A DNA stretch of 64,000 nt. Source: Streptomyces sp. HM190 (lineage in GTDB: Bacteria > Actinomycetota > Actinomycetes > Streptomycetales > Streptomycetaceae). Each line of letters starts with the position of its first letter. Position 1 is the first letter of the stretch. Location: assembly GCF_009857135.1 (NCBI RefSeq), contig NZ_CP047318.1, forward strand, positions 6,944,001 through 7,008,000. Reading direction: 5' to 3'. A program made the position numbers and the translations under genes. Below the pieces are notes generated by a model. That model was given only the letters and a program-made list of their open reading frames with translations, was not told the origin of the DNA and did not search any database. Below, in pieces: positions 60,964-64,000 of the stretch.

Positions 60964-62076
60964 TCAGACCGCCGCGGGCAGATGCACCTCGAACCGGCAG
61001 CCGCCCGGCACGTTGGACACGGCCGCGTGCCCTCGGTGGGCCTCGACGATGCCGCGCACGATGGCCAGGCCCAGTCCGGCTCCGGCGGGCGGGGTCCGGG
61101 CATCGGTGCCGCGCCAGCCCGTGTCGAACACCCGGGGCAGGTCCTCGGGGGCGATGCCGCCGCAGCCGTCGGTCACCGCCAGCACGACACGGTCCGCCTC
61201 CCGACGGGCGGAGATCGCCACGGTGCCGTCGGCCGGAGTGCGGCGGATGGCGTTGACGAGCAGGTTGACCAGGACGCGGGACATCTCGCGGCCGTCCACC
61301 TCGACGGGCACCTGCTCCACCCCGGCGCCCACCAGGCGCACGCCGTGTTCCCGGGCCAGGGCGTCGGCACCCGCGATGGCGTCGCCGACCAGGTCGTAGA
61401 CCGACATGCGGGTCGTACTCAGGGCGAGCACGCCGGCCTGGATGCGGGACAGTTCGAAGAGGTCGCTGACCATCTCGCTCATCCGCCCGACCTCGGTCCG
61501 GATGCGGCCGTGGTAGACGTGCGGGTTGTCGACCATGCCGTCCTCCAGGGCCTCGGTCATCGCCTGCAGCCCGGCCAGCGGAGTGCGCAGGTCGTGGGAG
61601 ATCCAGGCCACCAGCTCACGACGGGACGCCTCCAGCGCCTGCTCCCGCTCCCGGGACGCCGCCAGCCTGGCGCTGGTCGCGGCCAGCTGACGGCTCAGCT
61701 CGGCGAGTTCCGCGGTGAGCGCGGTGGTGGGCGGGACGAAGCTGCCGTCGTCACCGAGAGCACGGGTGGCCTCCGCGAGGGCCCGGCTTCCCCGGACGAC
61801 ACTGCGGCCCAGCAGCAGGGCGACCGCGAAGGAGACGACGGCGGCCATGACGCAGACCATCGTCACCACCCACAGGTCGTGCTCCGACAGGAACATCGCC
61901 CAGGACACCAGCATCGTCCCGGCCAGCATCGCGGCGACCGTGACGGCCGCGACGACGGCCAGCGACAGGGCGACCGACCGGTCGCGGAGCAGCCGCAGCG
62001 CCGCCGCGCCGGTCAGCCCGGCGGCTGCCGCGCCGACAGCCGCGTACAGGGCGATGAGCAGAGTGTCACCGATCAC
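60964..62076 (-). CDS. Sensor histidine kinase
   Basis: A 370-aa membrane kinase: about four N-terminal membrane segments with almost no extracytoplasmic domain, a HAMP-like linker (residues about 91-135), the phosphoacceptor H161 in WISHDLRTPLAGL, and an ATPase domain with N-box LLVNAIRRTP, G1 VTDGCGGIA and G2 GAGLGLAIVRG. It starts at the GTG at 62076 with AGAGGAG upstream, overlapping the response regulator gene by 11 nt. It is not KdpD, since the Usp and KdpD sensor domains are absent. Confidence 0.92.
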   Translation of the reverse strand: MIGDTLLIALYAAVGAAAAGLTGAAALRLLRDRSVALSLAVVAAVTVAAMLAGTMLVSWAMFLSEHDLWVVTMVCVMAAVVSFAVALLLGRSVVRGSRALAEATRALGDDGSFVPPTTALTAELAELSRQLAATSARLAASREREQALEASRRELVAWISHDLRTPLAGLQAMTEALEDGMVDNPHVYHGRIRTEVGRMSEMVSDLFELSRIQAGVLALSTTRMSVYDLVGDAIAGADALAREHGVRLVGAGVEQVPVEVDGREMSRVLVNLLVNAIRRTPADGTVAISARREADRVVLAVTDGCGGIAPEDLPRVFDTGWRGTDARTPPAGAGLGLAIVRGIVEAHRGHAAVSNVPGGCRFEVHLPAAV

Positions 62077-62800
62077 CGTCGGCTCCTCTCCCGTGCGGGC
62101 CGTCCGACGGGGGAGGGTCGAAGCGGTACCCGACACCCCAGACGGTGTTGATGAGGCAGGGCCGGGCAGGGTCGTCCTCGACCTTCTCCCGGAGCCGCCG
62201 GACGTGCACCGTCACGGTCGACAGGTCGCCGAACTCCCAGCCCCAGACCTGCCGCATGAGTTCCTCACGGCTCGTCGCCCGGCCCGGGTGCCGCAGGAAG
62301 AACTCCAGCAGATCGAACTCCCGTGTGGTCAGCGCGAGTTCGGTACCGCTGCGGGTGGCGCGTCGTGCGGTGGGGTCCAGGGCGAGCGGACCGCTGCGCA
62401 GCCGGGGCGCCGAGGGCTCGGTCCGGGTGGCGGCCAGGCTGCCGGCGCGGCGGAGCACCGACTCCACGCGCAGCACCAGTTCGCGCGGGCTGAAGGGCTT
62501 GGTGACATAGTCGTCCGCTCCGACCTCCAGGCCGAGGATACGATCCTCCTCGTCCCCGCGCGCGGTCAGCATGATCACCGGCAGCGGTCCGTGCGCGCGT
62601 ATCCGGCGGCAGACCTCCAGCCCGTCCATTCCGGGCAGCATCAGGTCCAGCACCACCAGGTCGGGTGACCGGGCGGCGGCCGTCGCCACGCCGGTCGGCC
62701 CGTCGGCGGCGACGTCGACGGCGAAGCCCGCCCGGTGCAGGTACCCCGCGACGACCTCGGAGACGGTGGGATCGTCGTCCACGACAAGTACGCGTTTCAC
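62066..62800 (-). CDS. OmpR/PhoB-family response regulator
   Basis: A 244-aa regulator: a receiver domain with the phosphorylated D52 in VVLDLMLPGMDG, acidic pocket VVDDD at 6-10 and Lys in DYVTKPFSPREL, followed by a winged-helix DNA-binding domain (LTTREFDLLEFFLRHPGRA). It starts at the GTG at 62800. It pairs with the kinase gene that overlaps its 3' end. Two near-identical direct repeats lie 53-96 bp upstream and may be its autoregulatory site. Confidence 0.93.
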   Translation of the reverse strand: MKRVLVVDDDPTVSEVVAGYLHRAGFAVDVAADGPTGVATAAARSPDLVVLDLMLPGMDGLEVCRRIRAHGPLPVIMLTARGDEEDRILGLEVGADDYVTKPFSPRELVLRVESVLRRAGSLAATRTEPSAPRLRSGPLALDPTARRATRSGTELALTTREFDLLEFFLRHPGRATSREELMRQVWGWEFGDLSTVTVHVRRLREKVEDDPARPCLINTVWGVGYRFDPPPSDGPHGRGADGDR

Positions 62801-62852
62801 ACGACCGAGTCTCGCACCGGCGTCCCCTCGCCCGGGGAGGGCGGCCGCGGAC

Positions 62853-62896
62853 GTCAGCGATCCGTAAGGAACGGCGATGTCAGTGATCCGTAAGGA
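62853..62896. promoter_or_regulatory. 18-bp direct repeats upstream of the response regulator
   Basis: GTCAGYGATCCGTAAGGA occurs at 62853-62870 and 62879-62896 with one mismatch, starts 26 bp apart, between the divergent regulator and glycosyltransferase starts. This fits the tandem sites of OmpR-family regulators. Confidence 0.6.
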
Positions 62897-62940
62897 TGTC
62901 ACGTCCCTTTTGTCCGCTCGGTGTTCGTAGGCTCGGTGGG

Positions 62941-63672
62941 GTGACCGAGACAACCCCTCCTTCCGTGGATGTCGTGCTGCCCTGCCTCGACGAGGCCGAA
63001 GCGCTGCCCTGGGTGCTGCACCGGATCCCGCCCGGCTGGCGCGCGATCGTCGTCGACAACGGCTCCACCGACGGTTCTCCCGACATCGCCCGTGCCCACG
63101 GGGCGTCCGTGGTGCACGAGCCGCGGCGCGGCTTCGGCGCGGCCTGTCACGCCGGGCTGTCCGCCGCCACGGCCGACGTGGTCTGCTTCTGCGACTGCGA
63201 CGCCTCCCTCGACCCTCGCCTGTTGCCGGTCGTCGCCGGACCCGTCCTCGACGGCTCCGCCGACCTGGTGCTGGGCCGGCGCCGGCCCACCGCGCTCGGC
63301 GCCTGGCCCCTGCACGCCCGGCTCGCCAACGTCGAACTGGCCCGGCTGGTCCGCCGCCGTACCGGGCTGCGCCTGCGCGACCTGGGCCCGATGCGCGCGG
63401 CCCGCCGAGAGGCGCTGCTGGGGCTGGGCCTGAGCGACCGGCGCTCCGGCTACCCGCTGCAGATGGTGGTGCGTGCCGCCGACGCCGGCTGGCGCGTACG
63501 GGAGACGGACGTGCCGTACCACCCGCGCGCGGGCCGCTCGAAGGTCACCGGTACCTGGCGGGGCACCTGGCAGGCGGTCCGTGACATGCGTGCCGTTCTC
63601 GCCGAACCGCCGACCGCCGCCGACCGGCACTCCACCGGCCCGGACGCCCGGGTCGCGGGGGGCGCGCGATGA
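62941..63672 (+). CDS. Family 2 glycosyltransferase
   Basis: A 243-aa GT-A enzyme: nucleotide-binding start DVVLPCLDEAEALPWVL, VVDNGSTDGSPDIAR, and the metal-binding D-x-D region in VVCFCDCDASLDP. It lacks membrane helices, so it is soluble or peripheral. It starts at the GTG at 62941, 140 bp from the divergent response regulator, and overlaps the next gene by ATGA. The acceptor is unknown; GT2 plus DUF2064 pairs often belong to polyprenyl-sugar or arsenosugar-like clusters (weak inference). Confidence 0.88.
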   Translation: MTETTPPSVDVVLPCLDEAEALPWVLHRIPPGWRAIVVDNGSTDGSPDIARAHGASVVHEPRRGFGAACHAGLSAATADVVCFCDCDASLDPRLLPVVAGPVLDGSADLVLGRRRPTALGAWPLHARLANVELARLVRRRTGLRLRDLGPMRAARREALLGLGLSDRRSGYPLQMVVRAADAGWRVRETDVPYHPRAGRSKVTGTWRGTWQAVRDMRAVLAEPPTAADRHSTGPDARVAGGAR

Positions 63673-64000
63673 CCGCCGTCACTGCGGCGCCCACCGTGCT
63701 GATCATCGCCAAGGAACCGGTGCCCGGCCGCGTCAAGACCCGGCTCACGCCGCCCTACACGCCCCACGAGGCGTCGGCCCTCGCCGAAGCCGCCCTCGCC
63801 GACACCCTCCGCACCGCGCTGCGGGTTCCGGCCCGGCGCCGGGTGCTCGTCCTCGACGGAACACCGGGCCCCTGGCTGCCGCCGGGCTTCGACGTCGTCC
63901 CGCAGGTGGCCGGAGGGCTGGACGAGCGGATCGCGGGCGCCTTCGCCGTCTGCGACGACGGGCCCGCCCTGCTGGTCGGCATGGACACCCCGCAGCTCAC
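63669..64000 (+). CDS. DUF2064 (TIGR04282-like) glycosyltransferase-fold protein, partial
   Basis: 110 codons are visible before the right window edge. The signature TVLIIAKEPVPGRVKTRLTP at the N-terminus and LLVGMDTPQL near the edge are typical of DUF2064 proteins, which have a nucleotidyltransferase/GT-A fold. It is coupled to the upstream glycosyltransferase by ATGA. The C-terminal part lies outside the window. Confidence 0.88.
   Translation, partial: MTAVTAAPTVLIIAKEPVPGRVKTRLTPPYTPHEASALAEAALADTLRTALRVPARRRVLVLDGTPGPWLPPGFDVVPQVAGGLDERIAGAFAVCDDGPALLVGMDTPQL

Noticed and set aside
60964..62800. Two-component pair as KdpD/KdpE
   Set aside because: The kinase is only 370 aa with four helices and lacks the KdpD and Usp domains; it is separated from kdp by a convergent gene.

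Overview
The window is high-GC DNA with strong third-position G/C bias, many GTG starts, rare TTA codons and stop/start overlaps (ATGA, GTGA). This and the gene content (kdpFABC with an extra micropeptide, a SodF behind a Nur-type box, a Cmx/CmlR-type efflux pump, an FxSxx-COOH RiPP locus) point to a Streptomyces or close relative. The gene content looks accessory and metabolic: importers, carbon catabolism and regulators. No rRNA or tRNA genes were seen.

Layout. 1-7242: a carbohydrate region with a partial Gfo/Idh/MocA dehydrogenase, a divergent SBP-permease-permease importer with a YesL-type (DUF624) protein and an ankyrin protein, then a LacI repressor divergent from a second dehydrogenase with paired operators. 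7308-16942: a myo-inositol type locus (orphan binding protein, GntR regulator, iolD, a Cgl0159-type aldolase, iolC, and a divergent SBP-permease-ATPase importer) joined by a repeated GTCYTRAC-type motif. 17342-26028: a complete FxS RiPP locus with a 51-aa precursor ending in F-Q-S-S-L, a radical SAM/SPASM maturase fused to an HExxH domain, two TIR proteins each carrying a TTA codon, and a 1328-aa MinD-like/TIR/NB-ARC/TPR protein.

26029-38230: a MITE-like element, an alpha/beta hydrolase, two 23-bp repeat arrays, a polytopic membrane protein, cobalamin genes (cbiD, cobK, cobH), a GNAT enzyme, a LysR regulator divergent from the beta-ketoadipate operon pcaF-pcaI-pcaJ, and a chloramphenicol-type MFS pump. 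38571-45146: an ABC exporter, an APC permease with its GntR regulator, and a GABA-type permease, the last two transcribed divergently. 45278-46739: a cupin gene broken by an IS5-family element, a MITE copy and a one-base insertion. 46908-52842: a membrane-anchored Mrr-type nuclease, Nur-box sodF, an FG-GAP secreted protein, an APH-family kinase, a small membrane protein and a third MITE copy.

52969-64000: a PucR/CdaR-type regulator next to kdpFABC, with the same 11-bp-phased CGTCA repeats upstream of both; a polytopic membrane protein; a two-component system; and the start of a glycosyltransferase operon that runs off the right edge. The most noteworthy items are the FxS locus with its TTA codons and diverged TIR pair, the reconstructable cupin disruption, the three-copy palindromic MITE family, and the shared motifs of the iol and kdp regions.
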